DNA of 64,000 nt, from contig NZ_CP071405.1 of the NCBI RefSeq assembly GCF_022647325.1, positions 3,534,001 through 3,598,000 of the forward strand, written 5' to 3'. This document shows, in pieces, positions 10,625 through 22,343 of this stretch (positions are counted from its first letter, which is position 1; every line of letters begins with the position of its first letter). Source of the stretch: Pantoea deleyi. Its GTDB lineage: Bacteria; Pseudomonadota; Gammaproteobacteria; Enterobacterales; Enterobacteriaceae. The position numbers and the translations under genes are program-made. The notes under the pieces are model-generated. The model searched no databases, had not been told where the DNA came from, and was given only the letters and a program-made list of their open reading frames with translations.

Positions 10625-11152
10625 ATGTCTCCATGGAAAACAGTTGTTGCCAGCCTGAGTGCTTTTCTCTCAGTCGCCTGTAGCACCACACCACCCAAAA
10701 ACGTTACGGTCGTGGAAAACTTTGACAGCCAGCGGTACCTCGGTCAGTGGTATGAGATTGCCCGCCTCAATCACCCCTTTGAGCGCGGCCTGGAACAGGT
10801 CACGGCAAACTACAGCCCGCGCGAGGATGGCGGCCTGAAAGTGATCAATCGCGGGTATAACGTCAAAAAGCAGCGCTGGCAGGAGAGCGTCGGCAAAGCG
10901 TACTTTACCGGTGAGCCACAGCGCGCCTCGCTGAAAGTCTCTTTCTTTGGTCCCTTCTACGGTGGCTATAACGTCATCGCCCTCGATCCCGACTACCGCT
11001 ATGCAATGGTGTGTGGCCCGAATCGTCACTATCTCTGGATACTGTCACGCACACCACAGCTGGAACCGGGCGTAAAAGAGAAGCTGGTAGAACAGGCGCG
11101 TCGGGATGGTTTCCCGGTTGATGAGTTGATCTGGGTAAAACAGAAACAGTGA
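10625..11152 (+). CDS. blc: Blc, outer-membrane lipocalin
   Basis: 175 residues. Lipoprotein signal with lipobox LSVAC, then the lipocalin motif YLGQWYEIARLNHPFERGL and the C-terminal conserved YLWILSRTP. Binds lysophospholipids and fatty acids at the outer membrane. Neighbour of the entericidin genes, as in E. coli. Confidence 0.96.
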   Translation: MSPWKTVVASLSAFLSVACSTTPPKNVTVVENFDSQRYLGQWYEIARLNHPFERGLEQVTANYSPREDGGLKVINRGYNVKKQRWQESVGKAYFTGEPQRASLKVSFFGPFYGGYNVIALDPDYRYAMVCGPNRHYLWILSRTPQLEPGVKEKLVEQARRDGFPVDELIWVKQKQ

Positions 11153-11165
11153 GCGGGCTGACAAG

Positions 11166-11191
11166 CCGGTACGAAAAGCCTTTCGTACCGG
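11166..11191. terminator. Hairpin between convergent blc and ecnB
   Basis: Perfect eleven-base-pair stem CCGGTACGAAA/TTTCGTACCGG with a four-base loop. It lies between convergent genes and has no T run, so terminator function is probable by position but not certain. Confidence 0.55.
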
Positions 11192-11204
11192 TTGGAATAA
11201 CAGG

Positions 11205-11339
11205 TTATTTCGTGCTGTTCTGAATGGCCTGGCCACCCGCTTCGACATCTTCACCGACGCCACGCGTGGTATTACACGCCGTCAGCAGAGAAGAGAGCAC
11301 CAGTACAGAGAAGATTGCGGCGATACTTTTCTTTAACAT
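11205..11339 (-). CDS. ecnB: Entericidin B-type small lipoprotein
   Basis: 44-residue lipoprotein. Start [19 protein letters not shown], lipobox LTAC, then [18 protein letters not shown], which forms the amphipathic helix typical of entericidins. In E. coli EcnB is a sigma-S-dependent bacteriolytic lipoprotein and EcnA its antidote. Overlooked easily because of its length. Confidence 0.9.
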   Translation of the reverse strand: MLKKSIAAIFSVLVLSSLLTACNTTRGVGEDVEAGGQAIQNSTK

Positions 11340-11441
11340 GACAATGTCCTTTTTGATGGATGTAAAGTACAGCGTTTTAAGCATAGCCGGATTTCCGCCG
11401 GTTGCTGCCGTCAGAACGCTAAAAAGGACAATCCGTTAAGG

Positions 11442-11573
11442 TCATTTTGCCGCGCGCGAAATGGCACCGCCCAGGTGGGAGACATCTTCGCCAAAACCGT
11501 GGAATGTGTTGCAGGCACTTAATGCAGAGGAGACCAGCAACGCGAACGCGATTAATTTTGCCAGCTTGAACAT
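11442..11573 (-). CDS. ecnA: Entericidin A-type small lipoprotein
   Basis: 43-residue lipoprotein. Start MFKLAKLIAFALLVSS, lipobox LSAC, then NTFHGFGEDVSHLGGAIS. Upstream partner of ecnB on the same strand, with 102 bases between them that could hold a separate promoter. The family role is antidote to EcnB; assignment of A versus B rests on order and on the shared HGFGEDV-type core. Confidence 0.85.
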   Translation of the reverse strand: MFKLAKLIAFALLVSSALSACNTFHGFGEDVSHLGGAISRAAK

Positions 11574-11595
11574 TTTTTTCTCTCAGACAAGAAAA

Positions 11596-11617
11596 AGGCG
11601 CACCCGAAGATGCGCCT
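11596..11617 (-). terminator. Intrinsic terminator of efp
   Basis: AGGCGCA/TGCGCCT stem followed on the minus strand by TTTTTC, just after the efp stop codon. Confidence 0.8.
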
Positions 11618-11624
11618 GCGAAAC

Positions 11625-12191
11625 TTATTTTACGCGTGACACGTATTCGCCAGAGCGGGTGTCAACTTTCACCACTTCGCCCTCTTGTACGAACAGTGGC
11701 ACTTTCACGACCGCGCCGGTAGAGAGTTTAGCGGGCTTGCCGCCGGTGCCTGCGGTATCGCCTTTCAGGCCTGGATCGGTTTCAACGACTTCAGCTTCGA
11801 TAAAGTTCGGTGGCTGAACGGCGATCGGACGACCGTTCCACAGCGTAACGATACACTCCGCATTGTCCTGCAGCCATTTTGCTGCATCGCTCACGGTCTT
11901 CTCTTCAACCGGGAACTGCTCAAAGCTTTCCGGGTGCATGAAGTGGTAGAACTCACCGTCGTTATACAGGTAGTTCAGGTTGGTATCGACCACGTCTGCG
12001 CCTTCGGCGGAGTCGGTAGATTTAAAGGTTTTCTCAACGCGAGAACCCGTCAGCAGGCGACGCATTTTAACACGCGCAAATGCCTGGCCTTTACCCGGTT
12101 TAACGAACTCACTGGATTCGATGGCATAAGGCTCGCCTTCGAACATGATTTTAAGACCGGGACGGAAATCGTTGCTAGAATAAGTCGCCAT
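11625..12191 (-). CDS. efp: Elongation factor P
   Basis: 188 residues, full length. Rescues ribosomes stalled at polyproline. The N-terminal KOW domain carries the modified lysine at about residue 34 in the loop KPGKGQAF; two OB domains follow. The EpmA/EpmB-type lysine loop is present, and both modifying enzymes are encoded nearby. Divergent from epmB, so the 43-base gap must hold both promoters or parts of them. Confidence 0.98.
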   Translation of the reverse strand: MATYSSNDFRPGLKIMFEGEPYAIESSEFVKPGKGQAFARVKMRRLLTGSRVEKTFKSTDSAEGADVVDTNLNYLYNDGEFYHFMHPESFEQFPVEEKTVSDAAKWLQDNAECIVTLWNGRPIAVQPPNFIEAEVVETDPGLKGDTAGTGGKPAKLSTGAVVKVPLFVQEGEVVKVDTRSGEYVSRVK

Positions 12192-12234
12192 GAAGGCCCT
12201 CTACGAAAATTGACACTGGTACTAAGCCAAAAAA

Positions 12235-13263
12235 ATGGCACACATTGTAACCCTAAAAACACCTTCCAGAGAAGATTGGTTGCAGCAACTTGCGGATGTT
12301 GTCACCGAACCTGATGAATTACTGCGAATTTTAGCCCTCGATCAGCACACAGAGCTGGCTGAAGGTGCGGATGCGCGACGTCTTTTCGCCCTGCGTGTTC
12401 CGCATGCCTTCATCCGCCGGATGAAAAAGGGCGATGCGCACGACCCGCTGCTGCTTCAGGTGTTAACCCGTCGCCAGGAATTCATCGATGCGCCCGGTTA
12501 TAGCACCGATCCGCTCGATGAACAAAGCAACGTTGTGCCTGGACTGCTACATAAATACCGAAACCGGGCTCTGCTACTGGTAAAAGGCGGCTGCGCCGTC
12601 AACTGCCGCTACTGCTTCCGCCGCCACTTCCCCTATCAGGATAACCCCGGCAATAAGCGTAGCTGGCAGGCGGCGCTGGACTATATTGCTGCGCATCCTG
12701 AGCTGGATGAGATCATCTTTTCCGGCGGCGATCCGCTGATGGCGAAAGATCATGAGCTGGCCTGGCTGATCGCCGCGCTGGAGCAGATCCCACACCTGAA
12801 GCGCCTGCGTATCCACAGCCGTCTGCCGGTGGTGATACCGGCGCGCATCACCGACCCGCTCTGTCAGATGCTGGCCGGGACGCGTCTTCAGGTTGTGATG
12901 GTGACGCACATCAACCATGCGCAGGAAATCGATGAGGCGTTGCGTGCGGCGATGCGCAGCCTGAAGCGGGCCGGTGTGACGCTGCTGAATCAGAGCGTGC
13001 TGCTGCGCGGCATCAACGATAATGCGCAGACGCTGGCCACGCTCAGCAACGCCTTATTTGATGCCGGCATTCTGCCCTACTATCTGCACGTACTGGATAA
13101 GGTTCAGGGCGCCGCGCACTTCTTTGTCTCCGATGATGAGGCTCGCCAGCTGGTGCGGACACTCCTGTCACAGGTTTCCGGCTATCTGGTGCCGAAACTG
13201 GCGCGTGAGATTGGCGGCGAGCCCAGCAAAACGCCGCTGGATTTGCAGCTGCGTCAGGAATAA
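12235..13263 (+). CDS. epmB: EpmB, lysine 2,3-aminomutase for EF-P
   Basis: 342 residues, family length. Radical SAM enzyme making (R)-beta-lysine from lysine for EpmA. The cluster motif GGCAVNCRYCFRRHF supplies the three cysteines for the 4Fe-4S centre, and FSGGDPLMAKDHEL is the GGD/SAM-binding stretch. Ends SKTPLDLQLRQE as in E. coli. Head-to-head with efp. Confidence 0.98.
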   Translation: MAHIVTLKTPSREDWLQQLADVVTEPDELLRILALDQHTELAEGADARRLFALRVPHAFIRRMKKGDAHDPLLLQVLTRRQEFIDAPGYSTDPLDEQSNVVPGLLHKYRNRALLLVKGGCAVNCRYCFRRHFPYQDNPGNKRSWQAALDYIAAHPELDEIIFSGGDPLMAKDHELAWLIAALEQIPHLKRLRIHSRLPVVIPARITDPLCQMLAGTRLQVVMVTHINHAQEIDEALRAAMRSLKRAGVTLLNQSVLLRGINDNAQTLATLSNALFDAGILPYYLHVLDKVQGAAHFFVSDDEARQLVRTLLSQVSGYLVPKLAREIGGEPSKTPLDLQLRQE

Positions 13264-13266
13264 AAA

Positions 13267-13287
13267 CGGCCAGCAACTGGCTGGCCG
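13267..13287 (-). terminator. Terminator between epmB and yjeI
   Basis: CGGCCAGC/GCTGGCCG stem followed on the minus strand by TTTTTA. Serves yjeI and sits between convergent genes. Confidence 0.75.
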
Positions 13288-13317
13288 ATGGGACGGGGCA
13301 GGATGTCCGTTTTCAGA

Positions 13318-13665
13318 TTACGGGCACTTATAGACCTGACCGCTCATTTTGCTGTCGAGTGGCGCAAACGCGGACAGCAGATTCTGCGTCGGGCTGGTCG
13401 CACCATAAATTACGTTGCCGCCCATTTCCGCTGCGCGGTTACGCAGGTCATTGGCCGCACCGCGCAGTGCGCTGGTTTCGCCGCCCGCACCGCTCAGCCA
13501 GTTGCTCTGTGAGCCGGTGATGTTACCCAGAAGCTGACAGGTGCTGGCAGGCTGCTGATCGGTAAAGGTCACGCGCTGTCCGGCTGAAGAGAGTTGCGTA
13601 GAGCTGCTGCAGCCCGCCAGCAATACCGCGCCAGCGATCAGGCCGGGCAAGAGGTTAATCCGCAT
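13318..13665 (-). CDS. yjeI: YjeI family lipoprotein (DUF4156)
   Basis: 115-residue predicted lipoprotein with lipobox LLAGC near residue 17, then DUF4156 features (FTDQQPASTCQLLGNITGSQ, ALRGAANDLRNRAAEMGGNV). Function unknown. The ATG at 13665 is preferred over one four codons upstream because GGGGAT is well placed before it. Same neighbourhood (groEL to epmB) as in E. coli. Confidence 0.88.
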   Translation of the reverse strand: MRINLLPGLIAGAVLLAGCSSSTQLSSAGQRVTFTDQQPASTCQLLGNITGSQSNWLSGAGGETSALRGAANDLRNRAAEMGGNVIYGATSPTQNLLSAFAPLDSKMSGQVYKCP

Positions 13666-13934
13666 TGTAATCCCCATTTATTATCATCAGAGTCGGGTGG
13701 CAGCGTAGCAGAAAAAGATCGTTTTTTTCTGAACATTCATTGCCTTAATCCCGTTATATCACCTTAATATTTCATACTGTGCTCAGGCTGGCAGGTTTGC
13801 GCGTGCCGATGAACTTACCGCAGCAGGTCATCCGGTGAGGCGGCAACAGCCAGCGTGCAGACAGCGGGAGATATCAAGAGAAAAGACGAACGATTGCGCC
13901 ACTACTTATACTATTTTCCTGCCCAAAAGAAAAA

Positions 13935-13958
13935 CCCCCGACCGTTTCCGACCGGGGG
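13935..13958 (-). terminator. Terminator after the YegP-like gene
   Basis: CCCCCG...CGGGGG stem with two inner mismatches, followed on the minus strand by TTTTTCTTTT. It is nearly identical in sequence to the groEL terminator 350 bases away. Confidence 0.8.
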
Positions 13959-13979
13959 CGGGATTATCAGACCAGGCGA

Positions 13980-14135
13980 TCAGCCCGTGTAGCCATTACG
14001 TCGTGCATTGTCGATGCAGTCAGCCTTGTTGACATAGCCCTGGCTGGATGCGCCGGTAATATTGCCGTTAGAGGCAGTTCTTCTCCAGCGCCACTTACCG
14101 GCTTCGTCTTTGTAAAACGTCCATTTATCGTTCAT
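13980..14135 (-). CDS. Small YegP-like (DUF1508) protein
   Basis: 51-residue ORF: starts MNDKWTFYKDEAGKWRWRR, then GNITGASSQGYVNKADCIDN. This is the pattern of a single DUF1508 (YegP) unit, a small beta-rich domain of unknown function that usually occurs in pairs. Here there is only one. Own terminator downstream and the groEL terminator upstream, so it is an independent unit. Between groEL and this gene I see no other ORF. Confidence 0.75.
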   Translation of the reverse strand: MNDKWTFYKDEAGKWRWRRTASNGNITGASSQGYVNKADCIDNARRNGYTG

Positions 14136-14292
14136 TTTTCAGTTTCCCTTTGTCTTTGATTTGTCCGTTCCAGAGGGAGGTGTCAGTCACCTCAGGGCAA
14201 CGTTATGCCATCCCGGCGGCTTCAGACCATGATGCAGAACATAAATGGGTGGTTTCGGTAAGTGACGGGGGTAAGTAACAGACGAAAAAAAA

Positions 14293-14316
14293 CCCCCGAC
14301 CGTTTCCGGTCGGGGG
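14293..14316 (-). terminator. Intrinsic terminator of groSL
   Basis: Perfect ten-base-pair stem CCCCCGACCG/CGGTCGGGGG with a four-base loop, followed on the minus strand by eight T residues. Confidence 0.92.
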
Positions 14317-14345
14317 TTCTGAGCTGACTAAGGCGTCAACGGCGA

Positions 14346-16007
<1,662 letters not shown>

Positions 16008-16043
16008 TTAAATTCGTTTCGTTCAGTGAATTACGCGAAAAAA

Positions 16044-16337
16044 TTACGCTTCAACAACCGCCAGAATGTCGCTCTCAGAGATGATCAGCACCTCTTCGTT
16101 ATCGATTTTCTCGGTTTTCGCGCCGTAACCTTCGTTGAAGATCACAACATCGCCAACCTTCACGTCCAGCGGCTTAACGTCGCCACTCTCAAGGATGCGG
16201 CCGTTGCCGACAGCCAGTACTTCACCACGGGTGGATTTACCAGCTGCGGAACCGGTCAGCACGATGCCGCCAGCAGATTTAGCTTCAACTTCTTTACGCT
16301 TGACGATAACGCGATCGTGCAATGGACGAATTTTCAT
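16044..16337 (-). CDS. groS: GroES, 10 kDa co-chaperonin
   Basis: 97 residues: [16 protein letters not shown], mobile loop region [20 protein letters not shown]. Forms the lid on GroEL. Start selected at MKIRP with GGAGAG upstream, not the longer frame. Confidence 0.99.
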   Translation of the reverse strand: MKIRPLHDRVIVKRKEVEAKSAGGIVLTGSAAGKSTRGEVLAVGNGRILESGDVKPLDVKVGDVVIFNEGYGAKTEKIDNEEVLIISESDILAVVEA

Positions 16338-16421
16338 TTGATAGCTCTCCTTTGAGAAGTCCAATCATTCAGTTTTGGGGTTGAACACCGGGCTGCATGG
16401 CTTCCGGCCTCGTGACCTGAG

Positions 16422-16450
16422 AGATAGGGACACCCCCACCCACTTTCAAG
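16422..16450 (-). promoter_or_regulatory. Sigma-32 heat-shock promoter of groSL
   Basis: On the minus strand CTTGAAA (16450-16444), then 14 bases, then CCCTATCT (16429-16422), close to the sigma-32 consensus CTTGAAA/CCCCATNT. The arrangement closely parallels the E. coli groE promoter. Confidence 0.85.
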
Positions 16451-16565
16451 GGGGCGGACAACAAATTTTTTACCCGGACGGGACAACTGATGATTTTTCA
16501 GACAGGTGGCGGGGCAAATAAAAACGCAACCCGGAGGTTGCGCTTTTCAGAGGCCGGGATGGCCA

Positions 16566-17027
16566 TTAACGGTCATGACGATCGTCGTGGTGCTCAAGGC
16601 GATCGCTGTTTTTACGCTCAAACTCACCATCCACGGTGTAACCGCTGTCCGGACCGGCACCCGGCCCGCGCCAGACGCGCAGATGCGGCATCAGCTTCAG
16701 CGTCAGATGCTTCTGAACCGGCGGCAGCAGCAGCAGCAGGCCGAGCAGGTCAGTAAAGAAGCCCGGCAGCAGCAGCAGGAAACCGGCGATAATCAGCGAC
16801 ACGCTTTTGATCATCTCCGTGGCCGGGCTTTCGTTACGCGCCAGCTTCTCCTGCATCAGCATAAAGTTTTTCATGCCCTGATTTTTCACCAGCGAAACCC
16901 CGATGCAGGAGGTGAAGATCACCAGCAGCATGGTCAGCAGCACGCCCATGACGTGTGCCACCTGAATGAAGAGGGAAATCTCAATCCAGGCCAGAACAAA
17001 AAAGACGACTAACGGTATCCAGCGCAC
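16566..17027 (-). CDS. fxsA: FxsA inner-membrane protein
   Basis: 153 residues with three to four hydrophobic segments (PLVVFFVLAWIEISLFI, MGVLLTMLLVIFTSCIGV, IIAGFLLLLPGFFTDLLGL) and a charged tail rich in His and Asp. In E. coli, overexpression relieves F-plasmid exclusion of phage T7. Its normal job is unclear. Standard position between groS and aspA. Confidence 0.93.
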   Translation of the reverse strand: MRWIPLVVFFVLAWIEISLFIQVAHVMGVLLTMLLVIFTSCIGVSLVKNQGMKNFMLMQEKLARNESPATEMIKSVSLIIAGFLLLLPGFFTDLLGLLLLLPPVQKHLTLKLMPHLRVWRGPGAGPDSGYTVDGEFERKNSDRLEHHDDRHDR

Positions 17028-17355
17028 CGAACTCTCCTGTATTTAGGGGCTGAACGGCAGCGTGCCGGTCAGCAGAAAGCGTTCATCCCATAGATGATAA
17101 GAAAAGAGATGGGCACCCGCGCCGACATTTTCAACCGATTCTGTCAAATTTATCCTGCGGGGTTAATTTTGTAACCCACTTCACATATCGTTAACCAGGC
17201 TGCAGCATTAAGTGATCTGCATGCATGATTTTCACTGGCATCAGAATATGATCGCACACGCCCCTGTGAAGACGGATAATATGTCGGCACGGGTACACCA
17301 CGACAAAATAAACACATCCTTTGTGATGGTTAGCGGCAACAACAAGAAGGTTATC

Positions 17356-18792
17356 ATGGCGAACAACATTCGTATCGAAGAAGACCTGTTAGGTATGCGC
17401 GAAGTTCCGGCGGATGCCTATTATGGCGTTCATACTCTGCGTGCGATTGAGAATTTTTATATCAGCAACAGCAAAATCAGCGACATACCTGAGTTTGTCC
17501 GCGGTATGGTGATGGTGAAAAAAGCGGCCGCGATGGCCAACAAAGAGCTGCAGACCATCCCGCGCAACATTGCCGATACCATCATTAAGGCCTGCGATGA
17601 AGTGCTGAACAACGGCCGCTGTATGGACCAGTTCCCCGTGGATGTCTATCAGGGCGGTGCGGGAACCTCGGTCAACATGAACACCAATGAGGTGCTGGCG
17701 AACATCGGCCTGGAGCTGATGGGCCACCAGAAAGGGGAATATCAGTACCTCAATCCCAACGATCACGTCAACAAATGCCAGTCCACCAACGATGCCTACC
17801 CGACCGGTTTCCGCATCGCGGTTTACAGCTCACTGCTGAAACTGCTGGATGGCATCAGCCAGCTCTCTGAAGGGTTCCAGCACAAGGCCGATGAGTTCCA
17901 GACCATCCTGAAAATGGGCCGTACCCAGCTGCAGGATGCCGTGCCGATGACGCTCGGCCAGGAGTTTCACGCCTTCAGCGTGCTGCTGAACGAAGAGACG
18001 AAAAGCATTCTGCGCACCGCCGAACTGCTGCTGGAAGTGAACCTGGGCGCGACCGCTATCGGCACCCGCCTCAATACACCGGACGGCTATCAGCACCTTG
18101 CGGTTCAGCGTCTGGCGGAAGTGAGTAACCTGCCGGTGGTGCCTGCGGAAGATCTGATCGAAGCGACCTCCGACTGCGGCGCCTATGTGATGGTTCACTC
18201 ATCGCTGAAACGCCTGGCGGTGAAGCTCTCCAAGATCTGCAACGACCTGCGCCTGCTCTCTTCCGGTCCGCGCGCGGGCCTGAACGAAATCAACCTGCCA
18301 GAACTGCAGGCTGGCTCTTCCATCATGCCCGCCAAGGTCAACCCGGTGGTGCCGGAGGTAGTGAACCAGGTCTGCTTTAAGGTAATCGGCAACGACATCA
18401 CGGTTACGATGGCCTCTGAAGCCGGTCAGCTGCAGCTGAACGTCATGGAGCCGGTGATTGGCCAGGCGCTGTTTGAGTCGATCAGCATCCTGACCAACGC
18501 CTGCTATAACCTGCTGGAGAAGTGCGTCAACGGCATCACCGCGAACCGTGCAGTGTGCGAAGCCTACGTCTTCAACTCCATTGGCATCGTGACATACCTT
18601 AATCCCTACATCGGCCATCACAACGGCGACATCGTCGGGAAAATCTGTGCCGAAACCGGCAAAAGCGTGCGCGAGGTGGTGCTGGAGCGCGGCCTGCTGA
18701 CGGAAAGCGAGCTGGACGATATCTTCTCGGTGCAGAACCTGATGTATCCGGTCTACAAAGCGAAACGTTATACCGATGAAAACGAGCAGTAA
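17356..18792 (+). CDS. aspA: Aspartate ammonia-lyase
   Basis: 478 residues, the E. coli length. Converts L-aspartate to fumarate and ammonia. Fumarase/aspartase signature [11 protein letters not shown], with the catalytic serine in its flexible loop. The frame extends 48 codons upstream, but [11 protein letters not shown] is the family start and follows AAGG. Linked to dcuA: aspartate is taken up, deaminated, and fumarate serves as anaerobic electron acceptor. Confidence 0.98.
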   Translation: MANNIRIEEDLLGMREVPADAYYGVHTLRAIENFYISNSKISDIPEFVRGMVMVKKAAAMANKELQTIPRNIADTIIKACDEVLNNGRCMDQFPVDVYQGGAGTSVNMNTNEVLANIGLELMGHQKGEYQYLNPNDHVNKCQSTNDAYPTGFRIAVYSSLLKLLDGISQLSEGFQHKADEFQTILKMGRTQLQDAVPMTLGQEFHAFSVLLNEETKSILRTAELLLEVNLGATAIGTRLNTPDGYQHLAVQRLAEVSNLPVVPAEDLIEATSDCGAYVMVHSSLKRLAVKLSKICNDLRLLSSGPRAGLNEINLPELQAGSSIMPAKVNPVVPEVVNQVCFKVIGNDITVTMASEAGQLQLNVMEPVIGQALFESISILTNACYNLLEKCVNGITANRAVCEAYVFNSIGIVTYLNPYIGHHNGDIVGKICAETGKSVREVVLERGLLTESELDDIFSVQNLMYPVYKAKRYTDENEQ

Positions 18793-18818
18793 GGTCTGAC
18801 CTGCGCTGATTAACAAAA

Positions 18819-18854
18819 GGCACACCGCGATCAACACGGTGTGCCTTTTTTTTT
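18819..18854 (+). terminator. Intrinsic terminator of aspA
   Basis: GGCACACCG/CGGTGTGCC stem followed by nine T residues, between aspA and dcuA. Some read-through to dcuA is expected from the E. coli precedent. Confidence 0.9.
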
Positions 18855-18902
18855 GATACACAGCGCCTCAGCAATGACCGGTTTAATTTCCAGGAGTAAG
18901 TC

Positions 18903-20204
18903 ATGTTTGTGGTTGAGCTGCTGATCGTCCTGATGGCGATCTGGTTGGGTGCCCGTCTGGGCGGTATCGGGATCGGATTCGCAGGGGGAATGGGCGTGCT
19001 GATCCTGACGCTGGGCTTTGGCATGGCACCCGGCGCCATCCCTTTTGATGTCATCGAAATCATCATGGCGGTGATCGCGGCGATAGCGGCCATGCAGGTG
19101 GCGGGCGGGATGGATTATCTGGTGAGCCTGGCGGAACGCCTGCTGCGTCGCCATCCGCGTCACGTCACCCTGCTGGCTCCGCTGGTGACCTACCTGATGA
19201 CGCTGCTGGCCGGCACCGGACACACCGCATTTTCGACACTGCCGGTGATTGCCGAAGTGGCAAAAGAGCAGGGGGTGCGCCCCTCCCGGCCGCTGTCGAT
19301 TGCGGTCGTGGCGTCGCAGATTGCCATTACCGCCTCGCCGATCTCGGCGGCGGTGGTCTTCTTCGCGACGCTGCTGGAACCGCGCGGCGTCAGCTACATT
19401 ACCCTGCTGGCGATCACCATCCCTGCCACGATGGTGGGCCTGTTCCTGGCGGCGCTGGTGACAAACTTCCTCGGCAAAGAGTTAAAAGATGATGAGGTCT
19501 ATCAGGCCCGGCTTGCCAAAGGGGAAACCACCCTGCGCGGCGCCACCCGCTACCAGGCAAAGCCGGGCGCGAAGCGATCGGTGCTGCTGTTCCTGACGGG
19601 CATTGTAGCCGTGGTGCTCTATGCCACCGCGACCAGCGCCAGCGTCGGCCTGATCGTCAATCCGCCCCTGCCGCGCAATGAGGCTATCGTGGTGTTTATG
19701 CTGACCATCGCCACGCTGATCAGCCTGACCTGCCGACTCGACACCAGCGAAATTCTCAGTGCCAGCACCTTTAAATCCGGCATGAGCGCCTGTATCTGCG
19801 TGATGGGCGTCGCCTGGCTGGGCGATACCTTTGTAAAAGCGCATCTGACTGATATTCAGACCCTGGCTGGCGACACGCTGAAAACCTACCCGTGGATGCT
19901 GGCGCTGATTCTGTTTTTTGCCTCCATGCTGCTCTACTCGCAGGCCGCCACCACCAAAGCGTTAATGCCCGCCGCCCTGCTGCTGGGCGTCAGCCCGCTG
20001 ACGGCGATTGCCTCTTTCGCTGCGGTGTCGGCGCTGTTTGTCCTGCCCACCTACCCGACCCTGCTGGCTGCGGTGGAGATGGATGACACCGGCTCCACCC
20101 GGATTGGCAAGTTTGTCTTTAACCATGCCTTTATTATTCCGGGCGTGATCGCCATTGCGCTGACGGTGCTGGCGGGCTTTCTCTTCGGCGGATTGCTGCT
20201 GTAG
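18903..20204 (+). CDS. dcuA: DcuA, C4-dicarboxylate antiporter
   Basis: 433 residues, about ten to twelve membrane segments. Exchanges aspartate, fumarate or malate for succinate. Starts MFVVELLIVLMAIWLGARLG, the Dcu family N-terminus. Downstream of aspA, a conserved functional pair. Confidence 0.97.
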   Translation: MFVVELLIVLMAIWLGARLGGIGIGFAGGMGVLILTLGFGMAPGAIPFDVIEIIMAVIAAIAAMQVAGGMDYLVSLAERLLRRHPRHVTLLAPLVTYLMTLLAGTGHTAFSTLPVIAEVAKEQGVRPSRPLSIAVVASQIAITASPISAAVVFFATLLEPRGVSYITLLAITIPATMVGLFLAALVTNFLGKELKDDEVYQARLAKGETTLRGATRYQAKPGAKRSVLLFLTGIVAVVLYATATSASVGLIVNPPLPRNEAIVVFMLTIATLISLTCRLDTSEILSASTFKSGMSACICVMGVAWLGDTFVKAHLTDIQTLAGDTLKTYPWMLALILFFASMLLYSQAATTKALMPAALLLGVSPLTAIASFAAVSALFVLPTYPTLLAAVEMDDTGSTRIGKFVFNHAFIIPGVIAIALTVLAGFLFGGLLL

Positions 20205-20267
20205 CGGCGCATCGTGTTAACGGAGGAGCGTGCTATCATCGGCGCGCTTTTAAACAGGAGTGTCAGG

Positions 20268-20582
20268 ATGAATGCTGTCGTTATTCTTTGTACGGCGCCC
20301 GATCAGGCCACGGCGCAGCAGCTCGCGACCCTGGCGCTGGAAGCCAGACTGGCGGCCTGCGTAACCCTGCTGCCAGAGGCGACCTCCTGGTATCACTGGC
20401 AGGGAAAGATCGCGCAGAGCCGCGAGGTTCAGATGCTGCTGAAGTGCGACAGCGATCGTCAGCAGGCGCTGTGTGACCTGCTCAAAGCGGCTCATCCTTA
20501 CGACGTACCCGAACTGCTGGCGCTGCCGGTTCAATATGGAGACAGTGAATACTTGTCATGGCTGCACGCATCTCTCGCTTAA
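20268..20582 (+). CDS. cutA: CutA, trimeric PII-like protein
   Basis: 104 residues: [19 protein letters not shown], then [19 protein letters not shown] and [12 protein letters not shown], all CutA1 hallmarks. Long linked to divalent-metal tolerance, although its molecular role is unsettled. The end overlaps the start of dsbD by 25 bases, so translation may be coupled. Start at the ATG after AGGAGTGTCAGG. Confidence 0.96.
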   Translation: MNAVVILCTAPDQATAQQLATLALEARLAACVTLLPEATSWYHWQGKIAQSREVQMLLKCDSDRQQALCDLLKAAHPYDVPELLALPVQYGDSEYLSWLHASLA

Positions 20583-22279
20583 TTACGCTCCTGCTGGCGC
20601 TCTTTATCTGCCTGCAGGCGCACGCCTCCCTCTTCTCTGACCCGTCGACCCGCCGCTTTGTGCCGGTCGACCAGGCGTTTACGTTTGACTTTAACCAGCA
20701 GGGCGCGCAACTCAACCTGCACTGGAAGGTCAAGTCGGGGTACTACCTCTATCGCCAGCAGATCCACATCACGCCGCAGAACGCGACGATTGCGCCGCTG
20801 ACGCTGCCCGCCGGACAGCCGCATGAAGATGAGTTCTTTGGCAAAAGTGAGATCTATCCTGAGGATCTGACGCTGCCGGTCACGCTGCAGCAGGCCGCCC
20901 GCGGCGCCTCGCTCAGTGTGACCTATCAGGGCTGTGCTGCCGCCGGGTTCTGCTATCCGCCGGAAACCCGCACCGTTCCGCTGAACGCGGTGGCCGCCAG
21001 CAGCGCGCCCGCACAGGCGGCGACGCCCACCGCTACACCTGATGCACAGCCCGCCCCCGCCAGCCCGCTGCCCTTTTCTCCGCTCTGGGCACTGCTGATC
21101 GGCATCGGTGTGGCGTTTACACCCTGCGTGCTGCCGATGTATCCGCTGATCTCCGGCATTATCCTGGGCGGACAGCGCCACTTTTCGCTGGGCCGGCTGT
21201 TTGCGCTGGCGATGGTCTATGTGCAGGGGATGGCGCTGACCTACACGCTGCTGGGGCTGATCGTGGCGGCCGCCGGTCTGCGTTTCCAGGCCGCGCTGCA
21301 GCACCCCTATGTGCTGGTGACGCTCTCCGTGCTGTTTATCGTGCTGGCCCTGTCGATGTTTGGCCTGTTTACGCTGCAACTGCCCGCCAGCCTGCAAACC
21401 CGCCTGACCCTGTGGAGTAATCGCCAGCAGGGAGGATCGCTACCCGGCGTTTTCCTGATGGGGGCGCTGGCCGGATTGATCTGCTCGCCCTGCACTACCG
21501 CCCCGCTCAGCGCCATCCTGCTTTATATCGCGCAGAGCGGCAATCTGTGGGCCGGTGCCGGGACGCTGTGGCTTTATGCGCTCGGGATGGGATTCCCCCT
21601 GATCGCCGTGACCCTCTTTGGTAACCGCCTGCTGCCGAAAAGCGGCCCGTGGATGCAGACCGTTAAAGAGGGTTTCGGGTTTGTCATCCTGGCCCTGCCG
21701 GTGTTCTTGCTGGAGCGGGTTATCGGCGATGTCTGGGGATTGCGTCTCTGGAGCCTGCTGGGCGTGGCCTTCTTCGGCTGGGCCTTCAGCGTCAGCCTGC
21801 ATGCCCGCAGCAGTGGCTGGCGGGTGGTCCAGATCGTCATGCTGGCCGCCGCGCTCATCAGCGCCCGCCCGCTGCAGGACTGGGCCTTTGGCACTTCTGC
21901 TGCGCAGCAGGCCGTGGCCGCGCTGCCGTTTCAGCCGGTTCAGACGCCGCAGCAGCTCGACAGCGCGCTGCAGAAGGCCGGGGGCCGTCTCACCATGGTC
22001 GATCTCTATGCGGACTGGTGCGTGGCCTGCAAAGAGTTTGAGAAATATACCTTTAGCGATAGCGCCGTGCGCGATAGCCTGCGTCAGGTTCAGTTACTCC
22101 AGGCCAATGTCACGGCCAACAGCGCCCGCGACAACGCGCTGTTGCAGCATCTTCAGGTACTGGGATTACCGACCATTTTGTTCTTTGATGCGCAGGGCCG
22201 GGAAATCCCCGGATCACGTCTCACCGGGTTTCTCAATGCCGCCGACTTCCGGGCGCATTTGCAGAAACTTACCCCATAA
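20558..22279 (+). CDS. dsbD: DsbD, thiol:disulfide interchange protein
   Basis: 573 residues. Carries electrons from cytoplasmic thioredoxin to the periplasm. Signal peptide, periplasmic alpha domain with the redox pair CAAAGFC, eight-helix beta domain with conserved cysteines ([10 protein letters not shown], and [13 protein letters not shown]), and a C-terminal thioredoxin-like gamma domain with CVAC. Confidence 0.97.
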   Translation: MAARISRLITLLLALFICLQAHASLFSDPSTRRFVPVDQAFTFDFNQQGAQLNLHWKVKSGYYLYRQQIHITPQNATIAPLTLPAGQPHEDEFFGKSEIYPEDLTLPVTLQQAARGASLSVTYQGCAAAGFCYPPETRTVPLNAVAASSAPAQAATPTATPDAQPAPASPLPFSPLWALLIGIGVAFTPCVLPMYPLISGIILGGQRHFSLGRLFALAMVYVQGMALTYTLLGLIVAAAGLRFQAALQHPYVLVTLSVLFIVLALSMFGLFTLQLPASLQTRLTLWSNRQQGGSLPGVFLMGALAGLICSPCTTAPLSAILLYIAQSGNLWAGAGTLWLYALGMGFPLIAVTLFGNRLLPKSGPWMQTVKEGFGFVILALPVFLLERVIGDVWGLRLWSLLGVAFFGWAFSVSLHARSSGWRVVQIVMLAAALISARPLQDWAFGTSAAQQAVAALPFQPVQTPQQLDSALQKAGGRLTMVDLYADWCVACKEFEKYTFSDSAVRDSLRQVQLLQANVTANSARDNALLQHLQVLGLPTILFFDAQGREIPGSRLTGFLNAADFRAHLQKLTP

Positions 22280-22343
22280 ACAACACTGGAGTCAGATTAT
22301 TGCCCGGTGATAGAGCCGGGCCTGCAGACCAGAGGAGAGACAC

